Of a stretch of 41,193 bases of DNA, positions 16,251 to 24,932 are shown piece after piece. The position numbers were made by a program, and so were the translations under genes. Below the pieces are notes generated by a model. The model saw only the letters and a list, made by a program, of their open reading frames with translations. It was not told where the DNA came from and searched no databases. This stretch comes from Deltaproteobacteria bacterium (GTDB lineage Bacteria; Myxococcota_A; Bradymonadia; REDH01): contig REDH01000159.1 in NCBI GenBank assembly GCA_007693585.1, positions 1-41,193 on the forward strand, read 5' to 3'. Within the stretch, counting starts at the first letter, position 1. Every line of letters begins with the position of its first letter.

Positions 16251-16976
16251 ATGATCGAGAGACAGGGTTCGGTGAGGCGTTTCGTGTCGGGGGTGCCCCT
16301 CGTGCTGGTGGTGTTCCTCGCGTGGTCGGGGATCGCGCACGCGGAGGAGGAGGGTGGACGTTCCCTGTCGCTCTCGCTGGAGACGGGCCTGTATCTGGAA
16401 TCGGGCAGCGAGCGTCAGCGGACGGAGATCGGGCCGCTGCGCACGCGTCCGCGGTACGACTTTGCGGGGCCGTTGCGTCCGGACGTGGCGATCGGGATCA
16501 CCTCGGGTGCGGATCGCGGGTTTGCCTGGGGCGGGAGCGTGCTTCATCGGGGCAACTGGGTGCTGCGCGAGGATGACGGGGACGGGCGCCGGACGTATGG
16601 CACTCTGGTGGAGTGGATGGGTCTGGCGGAGTACCGGATCGCGCCGCTGGGTCCGGTGACGGTGGTCGCCGGGGTTCGGGGCGGGCTGGTGACGCTCTTT
16701 CCGGGGGACGATCTGCGGGATCGGATCGACGAGCTCGAGGATCAGGGCAGCTCGGTGTGGAGCGGCCCGCGGCTGGGGGTGGTGGCGGGTCCGCAGGTCG
16801 GCGCGCGCTACCGGCTGGCGTCTCGTCTGGCGCTTCGCGCGGACGTGGGCCTGACCTGGTCGCGGGTGTGGCTGCAGCGCGTGAGCGACACGGCGGCGGG
16901 CGTGGACATCCGGCGCCACGCCCACGTCAACGCGATGCGTTCGCGTATGGCGCTGGGGCTCGAGGTCTCGTTCTGA
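16251..16976 (+). CDS. Putative outer-membrane beta-barrel protein
   Basis: A 241-residue exported protein. A signal peptide (RRFVSGVPLVLVVFLAW...) probably ends at AHA before EEEGG. The mature part alternates polar and hydrophobic residues in strand-sized blocks (SLSLSLETGLYLE, GPVTVVAGVRGGLVTL, LALRADVGLTWSRVWL) and ends ALGLEVSF with a C-terminal Phe, the usual outer-membrane assembly signal. Function is unknown. ATG 16251 is chosen because GAGGAGG (16234-16240) is 10 bases upstream; a GTG at 16215 would put the ribosome site inside the gene. It precedes the DUF1549/DUF1501 operon by about 115 bp, with a possible terminator and promoter between. Confidence 0.72.
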   Translation: MIERQGSVRRFVSGVPLVLVVFLAWSGIAHAEEEGGRSLSLSLETGLYLESGSERQRTEIGPLRTRPRYDFAGPLRPDVAIGITSGADRGFAWGGSVLHRGNWVLREDDGDGRRTYGTLVEWMGLAEYRIAPLGPVTVVAGVRGGLVTLFPGDDLRDRIDELEDQGSSVWSGPRLGVVAGPQVGARYRLASRLALRADVGLTWSRVWLQRVSDTAAGVDIRRHAHVNAMRSRMALGLEVSF

Positions 16977-17020
16977 GGCCGTTGAAGGAGGCCGGTTTCG
17001 TTGCGCCCACACTTTTGTCC

Positions 17021-17049
17021 TTGCCTGTCGGCCCGTCCGCCCCGATACT
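17021..17049 (+). promoter_or_regulatory. Candidate promoter of the DUF1549-DUF1501 operon
   Basis: TTGCCT (17021-17026), a 17-bp spacer and GATACT (17044-17049) match 4/6 and 4/6 consensus positions. Predicted transcription would start near 17056, 37 nt before the ATG at 17093. The region overlaps a possible terminator hairpin, so only one of the two readings may be right. Confidence 0.35.
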
Positions 17050-17074
17050 GTCTCTCAAGGGGCGTTTCTTTTTC
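17038..17074 (+). terminator. Possible intrinsic terminator after the barrel gene
   Basis: CGCCCC (17038-17043) can pair with GGGGCG (17059-17064) across a 15-nt loop, followed by TTTCTTTTTC (17065-17074), a rare T-rich run in this DNA. The short stem and long loop make it weak. Confidence 0.45.
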
Positions 17075-17092
17075 AACAATCCGTGTGAGAGC

Positions 17093-18925
17093 ATGTGCGA
17101 CAACACCATGACTCCCCTCCTCTCCGGTGACGGGCGCGATCGCGCCCTTTCCGGGCCTGTCCGACTCCTGCTTCTGTCGGGTCTTGCGGTCATGCTGCTG
17201 TACGGCTGCAGCGAGAGCCCGGGCTTCGATCCCGTGGATCCGGCGAGCGGTCCGGGGATTCGCATGGCGGGGCAGGAGCCGGTGTCGCTCTCGTCCCTCG
17301 GGCCGATGTGGGATGCTGAACCCGCCGCCCTGGCGGATGCGGAGCCTGCGTGCGGTGCCGCGTGTCGTTCGTTCTGCGATGCGCAGGGCTTCACCAATCC
17401 GGTGAACCGGGCGCTCTGCCCGCACACGTGGGGTGTGGGGATCGAGACGGCGCCGGTGCGCACGTCGGAGGCGTGCCGGCGGCTGGCCGCCGACCTCACG
17501 GGGGTGCTGCCTTCGCTCTCGGACATTCGGCGGGAGTGTGTTGACGAGCGGTGGGACGACGTGGCCCGGGGGATGATCGAGAGCGAGAATTTCGTGTTCG
17601 TGAACCAGCGGAGGTGGGCAGATACCCTGCGCTACAACGTCGAGGTCGTGAACGTGGAGCGCATCTATGATGCGGACGCGCTCGTGGGGCGCCTGCATCG
17701 CGGCGAGGTGAGCTACGACACGTTCGCGGCGGCGGTGAGCGCCCACCCCGTGTTCACGCGCCGTTTCGCGACGGCGGAGGACCGGGCCGAGGCGCTGTTC
17801 CTGATGCTGCTCGGACGCCCGCCGCTCGGCAGCGAGCGGAGCGACATGGCCCGGCTTCTCGGCGTGTGGAGCAACGGGTACGTGGATCACCCGGAGCTGG
17901 GCATGCGCGTTCCGGACGCCTACGTTCGCTACCGCTGCGTGACCGATGACGGCGCCATCGACCCGGACTCGTCGGGCGCTTGCACGAGCGTGCTGTGGGG
18001 CTACAACCCCCTGATCCTGACCCCGGACGCCCGGGCGACGCGGGACCGCTCGGGGCAGATGATGTGGAACGGCCTGCTGACCGCCGAGGAGTGGCATGCC
18101 CTGCAGCTCCCGGGACGCATCCTCGCGCGCACGTCGACGTTCTGGGAGCACGTGGTCGACCGGACCCTGCTCCACTATCTCGGCTACCCGCTGGGCAGCA
18201 TGGTGCCTGCGGTGCGGTCCGCCCTGGTGGATCACCTTCTCGCGCACGACGCGGACATCCGGGTGCTCCACTATGCGATCGTGACGAGCCACGCCTACCT
18301 GCAGTCGACGCAGACCCGTGATGCCGAGGTTCCCTGGGCGGCTGGCCCGCTGAAGCAGGCGGACGCGGAGGTGTGGATCGACTCGGTGGCGGCCCACACC
18401 GGCTACCGCCTGAGCACCTGTGATCACCGCATCTCGCGCCCCGAGGACTTCCTGCGTGTCCGCAGCCCCTTCGCCTGGGCGCTGGTGGAGAACAGCCGCT
18501 GGGAGATCGACGGGGAGGGTCGCCTGCGGGAGGACTACCGCAACCTCGCCCGCAATCTGGGCGGGTGCCCGGAGAACACCGTGGGCGGCCGGTTCCGGGT
18601 CGTGAGCATCCTGACCACGTCCACGCAACTCAACTTCGTGAACCGGGTCTGCAACCCGTCCATGGATGACCGCGTGCGCGGAGCGGACGCCGCCGCGCTG
18701 CTCCCCCCGGAGATCGCCCCGAACGCGTCGGTGGACCCGGACATGGCAGAGGCGATCCACGAGTGGCAGATCCGGCGTTTCCTCGGCCGCAGCGCGAGCG
18801 ATGCCGAGCGCGAGGACGCCCGCGAGGCGGGGGAACAGTGCCGCCGCGAGGTCTGTCGCGCGGAGGAGTTCGCGCGACCGAGCTGCTTCGCCGTCCTCAG
18901 CAGCCCCGAGATGATGTTCTACTGA
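17093..18925 (+). CDS. DUF1549-like lipoprotein
   Basis: About 610 residues. The signal peptide has lipobox LLYGC (Cys39), so it is probably a lipoprotein. The segment CRRLAADLTGVLPSLSDIRR...VNQRRWADTLRY follows the DUF1549 pattern (RRL-x-LDLTG-x-P...W-D-x-x-RY), found in planctomycete-type surface proteins beside DUF1501 genes. A DUF1553-like second half is possible but less clear. The N-terminal region has a Cys cluster (CGAACRSFC) with no CxxCH, so it is not itself a c-type cytochrome. ATG 17093 gives a usable signal peptide; ATG 17108 is an alternative. It is 40 bp upstream of the DUF1501 gene. Function of the family is unknown; an exported complex is likely. Confidence 0.75.
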   Translation: MCDNTMTPLLSGDGRDRALSGPVRLLLLSGLAVMLLYGCSESPGFDPVDPASGPGIRMAGQEPVSLSSLGPMWDAEPAALADAEPACGAACRSFCDAQGFTNPVNRALCPHTWGVGIETAPVRTSEACRRLAADLTGVLPSLSDIRRECVDERWDDVARGMIESENFVFVNQRRWADTLRYNVEVVNVERIYDADALVGRLHRGEVSYDTFAAAVSAHPVFTRRFATAEDRAEALFLMLLGRPPLGSERSDMARLLGVWSNGYVDHPELGMRVPDAYVRYRCVTDDGAIDPDSSGACTSVLWGYNPLILTPDARATRDRSGQMMWNGLLTAEEWHALQLPGRILARTSTFWEHVVDRTLLHYLGYPLGSMVPAVRSALVDHLLAHDADIRVLHYAIVTSHAYLQSTQTRDAEVPWAAGPLKQADAEVWIDSVAAHTGYRLSTCDHRISRPEDFLRVRSPFAWALVENSRWEIDGEGRLREDYRNLARNLGGCPENTVGGRFRVVSILTTSTQLNFVNRVCNPSMDDRVRGADAAALLPPEIAPNASVDPDMAEAIHEWQIRRFLGRSASDAEREDAREAGEQCRREVCRAEEFARPSCFAVLSSPEMMFY

Positions 18926-18965
18926 CTGCCAGCCCGTTGTCGTTCCCCCCGATCGCCGAGCCGCC

Positions 18966-20381
18966 ATGAGCAAGCCGAAGTCACCCCGAGGTCTCGCCGT
19001 CAACCGGCGCACCTTCCTCAAGTCCGCCGTCGCCGTCACCGGGGCCGCCGCCTTTCCGCACATCTGGGTGCAACAACCAGCCTACGCCGGCACCTCGGCC
19101 CGGGGTGCGGTGAAGCACCTGCTCTACATTCGCCTGGGCGGTGGATTTCGCTTCACGGCCGCCTTCAACGGCGAGAGCGCCTCGCAGTTCAACCCGTTCG
19201 GCCTCGCCGATCGTGCCGCCAGCGGCGTCGACTGGGGTGTGGGCCGCATGCTCGCCGAGGCATCATGGCTGCAGGGGGACGACGGTCAGCGACGACGCGA
19301 TGCGGGCATGCGCACCGTGCCCGACCTCGCCAATCAGATCGCGGTGCTCCCGTGCGTGGACCACGAACCCAATGCCAACCGGGCCGACGGGAACCACGGC
19401 ACCGGTCTGGAGCGGTACCTGACCGGCTATGTCGGCGGAGACACCTCCTTCTTCACCATGATCAACTACGCCCTGCGCGAACGCGCGGCCGCGATCCAGG
19501 CCGAGGGGGGCATCGCCCTCCCCGCCTTCTCCCTTTCCGACGCGGGCATGTCGATCGGCCACGGGCGCTACGCCTCCTTCCGCCCCCCGGTGGTCCAGGG
19601 CGACGGGTTCGAAGGCTTCGGCTTCGATGCGACGAGCAGTCTCCCGGAGTGGGCTCAGGCCCTCAGCGCGCGCATGGACGCGCGGGCCCGCGACCGGCAG
19701 AACCCGTTTGCCCGCGATCAGGTCGACGCGTACCTGCAGACGCGGGAGGCCACCCGCTCCTACAGCTCCATCTTCAACAGCGACGTGCTTCGCATCCGCA
19801 ACAACAGCGAGGAAGCGGTGGACGGCATCTCCAACCGCCAGCTCGGCTTCCTCCTGGGCGACACCCGCGCGGCCCGACACGTTCGCCTCGCCCTGCGCCT
19901 GTTCGGCTTCGGCTCCCCGGCGTGCTTCCTCAACCAGGGCTACTACGACATGCACTCCGGCGAGGAGAACGGACTGCCCCGGCAGATGGACGAGCTCAAC
20001 CGCCTCATCAGCGGCCTGGATGTCGCCCTCAAGACGATGGATCACCCTGACGGAGGCACCTACTGGGACCACACCCTGGTCGTCTTCGGCTCCGAATTCG
20101 GGCGAACCGCCGGCGGAAACCGGTTCAACTCCGCCCGGGGCTCCGACCACGGCGGGGACCGCGCCACACGCTGGATGTCCATGCCCTTCATGGGCGGACT
20201 CATCGATGAAGCCGGCATGGGGGGTCGCATGATCGGCGAGACCGACCGCGACGATCTCCAGGCGCGGGACCGCGTCTTCTCCTACCGCTCGGTGCTCAAG
20301 ACCCTCATGGACGCCCTCGGGGGAGACCACAGGGAGTTCTTCCCCGGCGACCTGCCCACCGACGCACTCGTCCGCGGCTGA
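18966..20381 (+). CDS. DUF1501 family protein, Tat-exported
   Basis: A 471-residue protein. It begins with a twin-arginine signal (NRRTFLK at residues 13-19, then a hydrophobic AVAVTGAAAF stretch), so it is exported folded. The mature part has the DUF1501 pattern: HLLYIRLGGG near the start, a central CVDHEPNANRADGNHGTG-type segment, and the C-terminal FGSEFGRTAGGNR...SDHGGDRA block. The family is related to alkaline phosphatase/sulfatase folds, with metal ligands expected in the last block; the enzymatic role is unproven. It sits between the DUF1549-like lipoprotein and the heme lipoprotein, 14 bp before the latter, and is the core of the operon. Confidence 0.92.
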   Translation: MSKPKSPRGLAVNRRTFLKSAVAVTGAAAFPHIWVQQPAYAGTSARGAVKHLLYIRLGGGFRFTAAFNGESASQFNPFGLADRAASGVDWGVGRMLAEASWLQGDDGQRRRDAGMRTVPDLANQIAVLPCVDHEPNANRADGNHGTGLERYLTGYVGGDTSFFTMINYALRERAAAIQAEGGIALPAFSLSDAGMSIGHGRYASFRPPVVQGDGFEGFGFDATSSLPEWAQALSARMDARARDRQNPFARDQVDAYLQTREATRSYSSIFNSDVLRIRNNSEEAVDGISNRQLGFLLGDTRAARHVRLALRLFGFGSPACFLNQGYYDMHSGEENGLPRQMDELNRLISGLDVALKTMDHPDGGTYWDHTLVVFGSEFGRTAGGNRFNSARGSDHGGDRATRWMSMPFMGGLIDEAGMGGRMIGETDRDDLQARDRVFSYRSVLKTLMDALGGDHREFFPGDLPTDALVRG

Positions 20382-20395
20382 ACCGGAGCCCCCGC

Positions 20396-21775
20396 ATGAT
20401 CCGTTCCTCCCTCGCACCGTGGCTCATCGCCCTCCTGCTGCTGCTGCCCGCCTGCGGCGACAGCGCGGGGAGCGACCCCCTCACCGACGCCATCCAGGCG
20501 CCGCCGATCCGTCCGGATGCACCGGGCACCCGGGAGCCCGTCCGTTACGACGGGGACAACCCCTTCGTCCTCGAGGCGATTGCGCGGCTCACGACCGGAG
20601 AGGACCTGCACTTCCAGGTGATCCAGCGGACCTGCAGCCCCAACGAGGGCGTGTGCCACAACATGCAGGAGTATCCCGATCTGCGCACGCCCTCCTCGCT
20701 CGTCGAACAGATCGGCGCGCCCTGCAACAGCCAGCCGGGCCACTGGTCCACCGTCTATGACCGCTGCGAACCCCCGGGAGACCGCTTCTCGCTCCAGAAT
20801 CCGTCCACCCAACCCATGGAGATTGCCTGGATCGAACGAGTTCCCGGTCCCGGGACGGACTACCGGGCCGAAGGCACCGCGCCCGAGCTCGACTCCCCGG
20901 GACTGCACATCCGACTGCACTCGCCGTTGCGCCTCGACCGCGAGGAGTACTGGAGCGGTGGACAGTTCATCCGGACCTTCGAGCGGATCGACGAGGGCGG
21001 CCGGGCCGTCATCGAGGACGTCACGTTCGCGACCTACACCACCCGATGGTGGGTCCTCGAAGGCGGGCAACACCTCGTGGGCGAGGTGCGCGACTATCAG
21101 AGCGACGCCGTGAACAACCTCCTCAGCGTGGGAATCCAGCAGGGAGACCATAACCGGAACGGCGTCTTCGGATACCGCGAAGGCCTCAACGTGCCGATGG
21201 TCGCCGCCGGGGACCCCGAGCGCAGCTACCTCGTGGCCCGTGTGCGCGGCGAGATGCTCGGCGAGACCGTTCCCGGCACGCGCATGCCCCTCGCCAATCA
21301 GCCCCTGTCCATCCCGGAGATGCTCGCCTTCTTCTGCTGGATCGAGGGACTGCCCACCGATGGCAGCCCCGTCGACATGCGCTGGCCCATCGACTACACG
21401 AACTGCAGCTATGCCGAACGCCCCGAAGAGCTGAACCTTCTGGGAACGGGAACGAGCTGGGAGGGGCGCGTGCGTCCGCTCTTCATCGCCAACTGCGGAG
21501 GCTGTCACGGTGAGCGGCTCGCCGAGGCCGAGTTCCGTGTCACCGGTGACGACGCGTACGAGCGACTGTTCCAGCACAGCACCCAGATCGACACCATGGT
21601 GCTTCTCGAGCCCGGGCAACCGGAGAACAGCTACCTGTGGTGGAAGCTGGACGGGCACGAGCAGCTCGTCGGCCGCACCATGCCGCTCAGCCCGTCCGAC
21701 GGGGGCGGACGCCTGTCCGACGAGGAGCTGGCCGACATCCGCACCTGGATCGAGCAGGGAGCCCAGGACAACTGA
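20396..21775 (+). CDS. Lipoprotein with c-type cytochrome motif
   Basis: A 459-residue lipoprotein with lipobox LLPAC (Cys20). A canonical heme c site CGGCH (C367-H371) follows VRPLFIANC, as in planctomycete-type cytochrome domains, and TMPLSP downstream may give the axial Met. Near the N terminus a second Cys...CysHis pair is spaced Cx6CH (C80, C87-H88); this is not a standard heme motif. The middle (about 100-350) has no domain I recognise. GGAG lies upstream of ATG 20396. The operon position suggests it supplies the redox domain that is fused to DUF1549 in planctomycetes. Heme loading would need a Ccm or Ccs system outside the window. Confidence 0.82.
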   Translation: MIRSSLAPWLIALLLLLPACGDSAGSDPLTDAIQAPPIRPDAPGTREPVRYDGDNPFVLEAIARLTTGEDLHFQVIQRTCSPNEGVCHNMQEYPDLRTPSSLVEQIGAPCNSQPGHWSTVYDRCEPPGDRFSLQNPSTQPMEIAWIERVPGPGTDYRAEGTAPELDSPGLHIRLHSPLRLDREEYWSGGQFIRTFERIDEGGRAVIEDVTFATYTTRWWVLEGGQHLVGEVRDYQSDAVNNLLSVGIQQGDHNRNGVFGYREGLNVPMVAAGDPERSYLVARVRGEMLGETVPGTRMPLANQPLSIPEMLAFFCWIEGLPTDGSPVDMRWPIDYTNCSYAERPEELNLLGTGTSWEGRVRPLFIANCGGCHGERLAEAEFRVTGDDAYERLFQHSTQIDTMVLLEPGQPENSYLWWKLDGHEQLVGRTMPLSPSDGGGRLSDEELADIRTWIEQGAQDN

Positions 21776-21968
21776 GCGCATCCAGGCCGTGCCGCCGCGA
21801 ACCGGAACCACCGGGAGGCCGGAGCACGGATCGCGCCAGACAGGCACTTCAGCCCCCCGCTCCGTGTCTCTCGAGGAAGCGACGCACCGTCCGCGGTCGA
21901 CGAACGGACCGGAGCGGTCTGGCAGTCCCCTCCTTCAGCCCCCTGCGAAACGGCGCCACAACGGGTCG

Positions 21969-23318
21969 TCAACGCTCGCCGTCTCGTCGGCTGTAGACGA
22001 TGTCGGGATGCAGCAGGTCTTCTCCATCCAGCAGGGCCCTCTCGGAGTCATCCCCGAGCAGGTGAAACCGGGCGAAGGCCATGCTGAAGGTGTTGATCAC
22101 GAAGTAGGCCTCCTCGACATCCATGAAGTCGTCCTCGCAGCCGTCATTCTCGACGACGGGCCCGAAGAGGTCGCACATGTTGGAGAACGTGAAGTGCCCC
22201 GCCTCGGCGAAGTCGAGCCGGATGTGCTGCGCCCCCCGCATGCTGTCCCAGATGGGATCTCCCTCGCTGGCGTTGGGCAGGGTGGCGTCGCGCGCCCCGG
22301 TCATCACGAGGGTGGGTGTGCGGATGGCCGACTCTCCTCCGCGGAATGCGTCGTGCCCGCCGGGGGTCATGGGAATGGACACCCGGACCCGTTCATCGAG
22401 AAAGCCCTCGCGGAAGACGTCCAGCGTGGCTTCGTCGTCGACGAGGTCGCAGAACCGGGAACGCTGCGCGGGATCCTCGCAGACGGCGACCAGCTCGTCG
22501 ACGGCGAACGCTGCGCCGGTGACCGCGAGCGAGGTGAACCCCCCGAAGGAGTGCCCGGCCACCACGATCGCCTCGGGATCGATCCGCTGGTACAGGGGGT
22601 CCTCGGCGGGGAGCTCGTCGAGGACATGGTCCAGGGTTGCGGAGATGTCCTGCGGGCGAACGAACCCGGAGCCGAGGTTGATGGCCCCGACGTTGTCGAA
22701 GAAGGTGTTGTCCGTGTGGTCGGGCGCAACGACGACCCAGCCATGGGAGGCGAAGTACTCGGTGAGGGAGTAGTTCTGCTCGGCGATTCCCGAGTTGCCA
22801 TGGGAGAAGACGAGCAGAGGCATCCGCTCGTCCGCCTCGCGGGCGAGAGGCGCGTTCAGGAAGAGCGCGGGGTTTCTGCGCCGCAGGAACCCCCGGTCGC
22901 TGTTGGGCGGGTGTGCGTAGCGCACGCCGAGACCGTCGACGGCGGTGGTGGGGTACCAGACGCGCAGGGCGATGGTCCGTTCGGTGTCGCTCCCCCGGGG
23001 AACGAAGGTCACGCCCAGGATCGAGCGGAAGCCGATGTTGAATGGACCCTGCTCGCGGATGGACCAGGGGCGTTCGGGCAGGGGAAACGGCTCCGCGGAC
23101 GAGGACAGGGTACTGGACGTGGCGTCTGCCGCGGAGGACGGGAGGCTCGACGTGGCGTCCGGGTCGACCGATGCGCTTCCATCGACGGAGGACTCGGCGC
23201 CCGGGAACGAGGAGAGACCGGAGCTGTCGACGTCGTCGCTGCCACAGGCGGACAGGAGCGCGACGAGACTCGGCAGCAGGAGAATCCGGACGAGGGGATG
23301 GGGTTGCGGCATCGTCAT
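21969..23318 (-). CDS. Lipoprotein alpha/beta hydrolase (PAF-acetylhydrolase/dienelactone-like)
   Basis: About 449 residues. Signal peptide with lipobox LLSAC, then a Ser/Ala/Asp-rich linker of about 50 residues that probably spaces the domain from the membrane. The hydrolase domain has PLLVFSHGNSG (oxyanion region), GHSFGG (nucleophile Ser), VMTGARD (acid) and EAGHFTFSN (His), a complete catalytic triad. It resembles bacterial PAF-acetylhydrolase-like esterases; substrate unknown. The start is ATG 23318, with an AGGA about 11 bases upstream; ATG 23312 is possible. It diverges from the Mrp gene over a 267-bp spacer and converges on the heme-lipoprotein gene, 193 bp away. Confidence 0.85.
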   Translation of the reverse strand: MTMPQPHPLVRILLLPSLVALLSACGSDDVDSSGLSSFPGAESSVDGSASVDPDATSSLPSSAADATSSTLSSSAEPFPLPERPWSIREQGPFNIGFRSILGVTFVPRGSDTERTIALRVWYPTTAVDGLGVRYAHPPNSDRGFLRRRNPALFLNAPLAREADERMPLLVFSHGNSGIAEQNYSLTEYFASHGWVVVAPDHTDNTFFDNVGAINLGSGFVRPQDISATLDHVLDELPAEDPLYQRIDPEAIVVAGHSFGGFTSLAVTGAAFAVDELVAVCEDPAQRSRFCDLVDDEATLDVFREGFLDERVRVSIPMTPGGHDAFRGGESAIRTPTLVMTGARDATLPNASEGDPIWDSMRGAQHIRLDFAEAGHFTFSNMCDLFGPVVENDGCEDDFMDVEEAYFVINTFSMAFARFHLLGDDSERALLDGEDLLHPDIVYSRRDGER

Positions 23319-23585
23319 GGGTGGGCTGGTCCTGTGGGCCGTGAAGGCCCGCCGCTCCGGGCGAGCGCGGTGGTCCTGCACGTTGACGTCACGTCCTGTG
23401 GCCAGGCGCGTGACACGACGAGGGGATTGGAGCGGCAACCGGTCCTGCATGCAAGTGTTCCCCTTGCCGCATGACGCCGAAGGGCCTACCGGCGGGCGGC
23501 GCTTGCGAGGGGGAGGCACTTCCCGGGCTCGGTGGTCTGCCCTGCCCGGATGCACATTCGAGTTCATGAACCGAAGGGTGAGGAC

Positions 23586-24911
23586 ATGGCAGATGACCTG
23601 ACAGTCAAGGGCGCGGTGATCGACACCGTGGGAGAGTTGAAGGACCCGGCCTCGGGCGACACGCTGCTCGATGCGCACATTCTGGACGATGTGCAGGTGG
23701 CGGACGGGATCGTGACGATCCGCCTTCTGGTGGGCGAGGAGCTTGGCCAGCAGGACCGCTGGTCCCTGGAGGACGCCGTCGCGGATGCGTCCGAGGCGAT
23801 CGAGGGGGTTCGCGAGGCTCGGGTGACGGTGTTCGTTCGGGGTCACGAGGAGGCTTCTGCGCCTCCCGGAGCGCCCGCGGGTGCTGCGGCCGCAGCGGCA
23901 TCGTCGGGTCCGGCCGCGGCTTCCGGCGGTGGCGCCTCTCCTGTGGCGGAGAAGGCGGGCGGACGAAAGCCTCTCGGTTCATCCGGGGGCGGCGCGGCAG
24001 CGACCCCGGGTACGCTCGAGGGCGTGGGCCGCGTGATCGCGGTCGCGTCGGGCAAGGGCGGGGTCGGGAAGAGCACGGTCGCCGTGAACCTGGCCCTCGC
24101 GCTCCAGCGACAGGGCTATCGGGTGGGGCTGCTCGACATCGACGTGTATGGTCCGAGCCTCCCGACCCTGCTCGGGGTGAACGAGCGTCCCAACGTGCAC
24201 AACCGCCGCATCGTGCCCCTCGTGGCGGAGGGCATGAAGCTGATGAGCCTCGGATACCTGATGGAGGACGACACCCCGGTGATCTGGCGCGGCCCGATCG
24301 TGACCGGGATCATCCGCCAGTTCCTCCAGGATGTGGACTGGTCGGGGACCGACTACCTGATCGTGGACATGCCGCCCGGGACCGGCGACGCGCAGCTCAG
24401 CCTCGCGCAGTCCGTTCCGGTGGACGGCGCGGTGATCGTCACGACCCCGAGCGATCTGGCGCTGATCGATGCGGCCCGCGGTCTTCACATGTTCGAGACA
24501 TTGAACGTCGATGTCCTCGGCATCGTCGAGAACATGTCCTGGTTCGCCTGGCCGGGTGCACCGGCGCTGCGGAGCATCATGGAGGACGCCCGGGCCACGG
24601 CGCCCGAGATCGCCGATCGGATCGAGGCGGTTCTCGACGAGCATGAGCGTACCTGGATCTTCGGACGGGACGGCGGCCAGCGAGAGGCGGAACGCCTGGG
24701 GGCCGAGTTCCTGGGACGCATTCCCCTCGACCCCGAGGTTCGACGTGGCGGAGACGAGGGGAGGCCCGTCGTGGCGGCAGCACCCGAGTCCCCGGTCAGT
24801 GAGGCATTCCTCGGTCTGGCGCGCCGCATCGCCGAGGCCCGCCCGCTCGAGACCGGAGACAGCCCGGACGCCGGAAAGCGGAAAGGACTGTTCTCGTTCA
24901 TGAAGTCGTAA
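23586..24911 (+). CDS. mrp: Mrp/NBP35 family P-loop ATPase (ApbC-like), cysteine-free
   Basis: A 441-residue Mrp-type protein. An N-terminal MIP18/DUF59-like domain (about 1-85) is joined by an Ala/Gly/Ser-rich linker (90-140) to the ATPase. The ATPase has the deviant Walker A SGKGGVGKST (155-164), DIDVYGPS (184-191) and DMPPGTGD (261-268). Normal Mrp proteins bind a bridging 4Fe-4S cluster with a CPxC-type motif soon after ENMS. Here that place reads ENMSWFAWPGA (315-325), followed by about 30 inserted residues before IFGRDGG, and the whole protein contains no Cys. Iron-sulfur carrier function is therefore doubtful. ATG 23586 has AGGGTGAGG upstream. The ABC genes follow after 21 bp, suggesting one operon. 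Confidence 0.9.
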   Translation: MADDLTVKGAVIDTVGELKDPASGDTLLDAHILDDVQVADGIVTIRLLVGEELGQQDRWSLEDAVADASEAIEGVREARVTVFVRGHEEASAPPGAPAGAAAAAASSGPAAASGGGASPVAEKAGGRKPLGSSGGGAAATPGTLEGVGRVIAVASGKGGVGKSTVAVNLALALQRQGYRVGLLDIDVYGPSLPTLLGVNERPNVHNRRIVPLVAEGMKLMSLGYLMEDDTPVIWRGPIVTGIIRQFLQDVDWSGTDYLIVDMPPGTGDAQLSLAQSVPVDGAVIVTTPSDLALIDAARGLHMFETLNVDVLGIVENMSWFAWPGAPALRSIMEDARATAPEIADRIEAVLDEHERTWIFGRDGGQREAERLGAEFLGRIPLDPEVRRGGDEGRPVVAAAPESPVSEAFLGLARRIAEARPLETGDSPDAGKRKGLFSFMKS

Positions 24912-24932
24912 CCCTCACCCCGGTGGACAGCC

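Noticed and set aside
11306-16576. A 1,756-codon open frame on the plus strand
   Set aside because: It lies antisense to rpsF, dnaE2 and the lipoprotein gene and encodes an almost pure Gly/Glu/Asp/Val/Ala sequence, the usual shadow of GC-biased third positions.
23384-23391. Palindrome TGACGTCA between the hydrolase and mrp genes
   Set aside because: An isolated 8-bp palindrome without a second copy or matching promoter elements; chance occurrence is likely.
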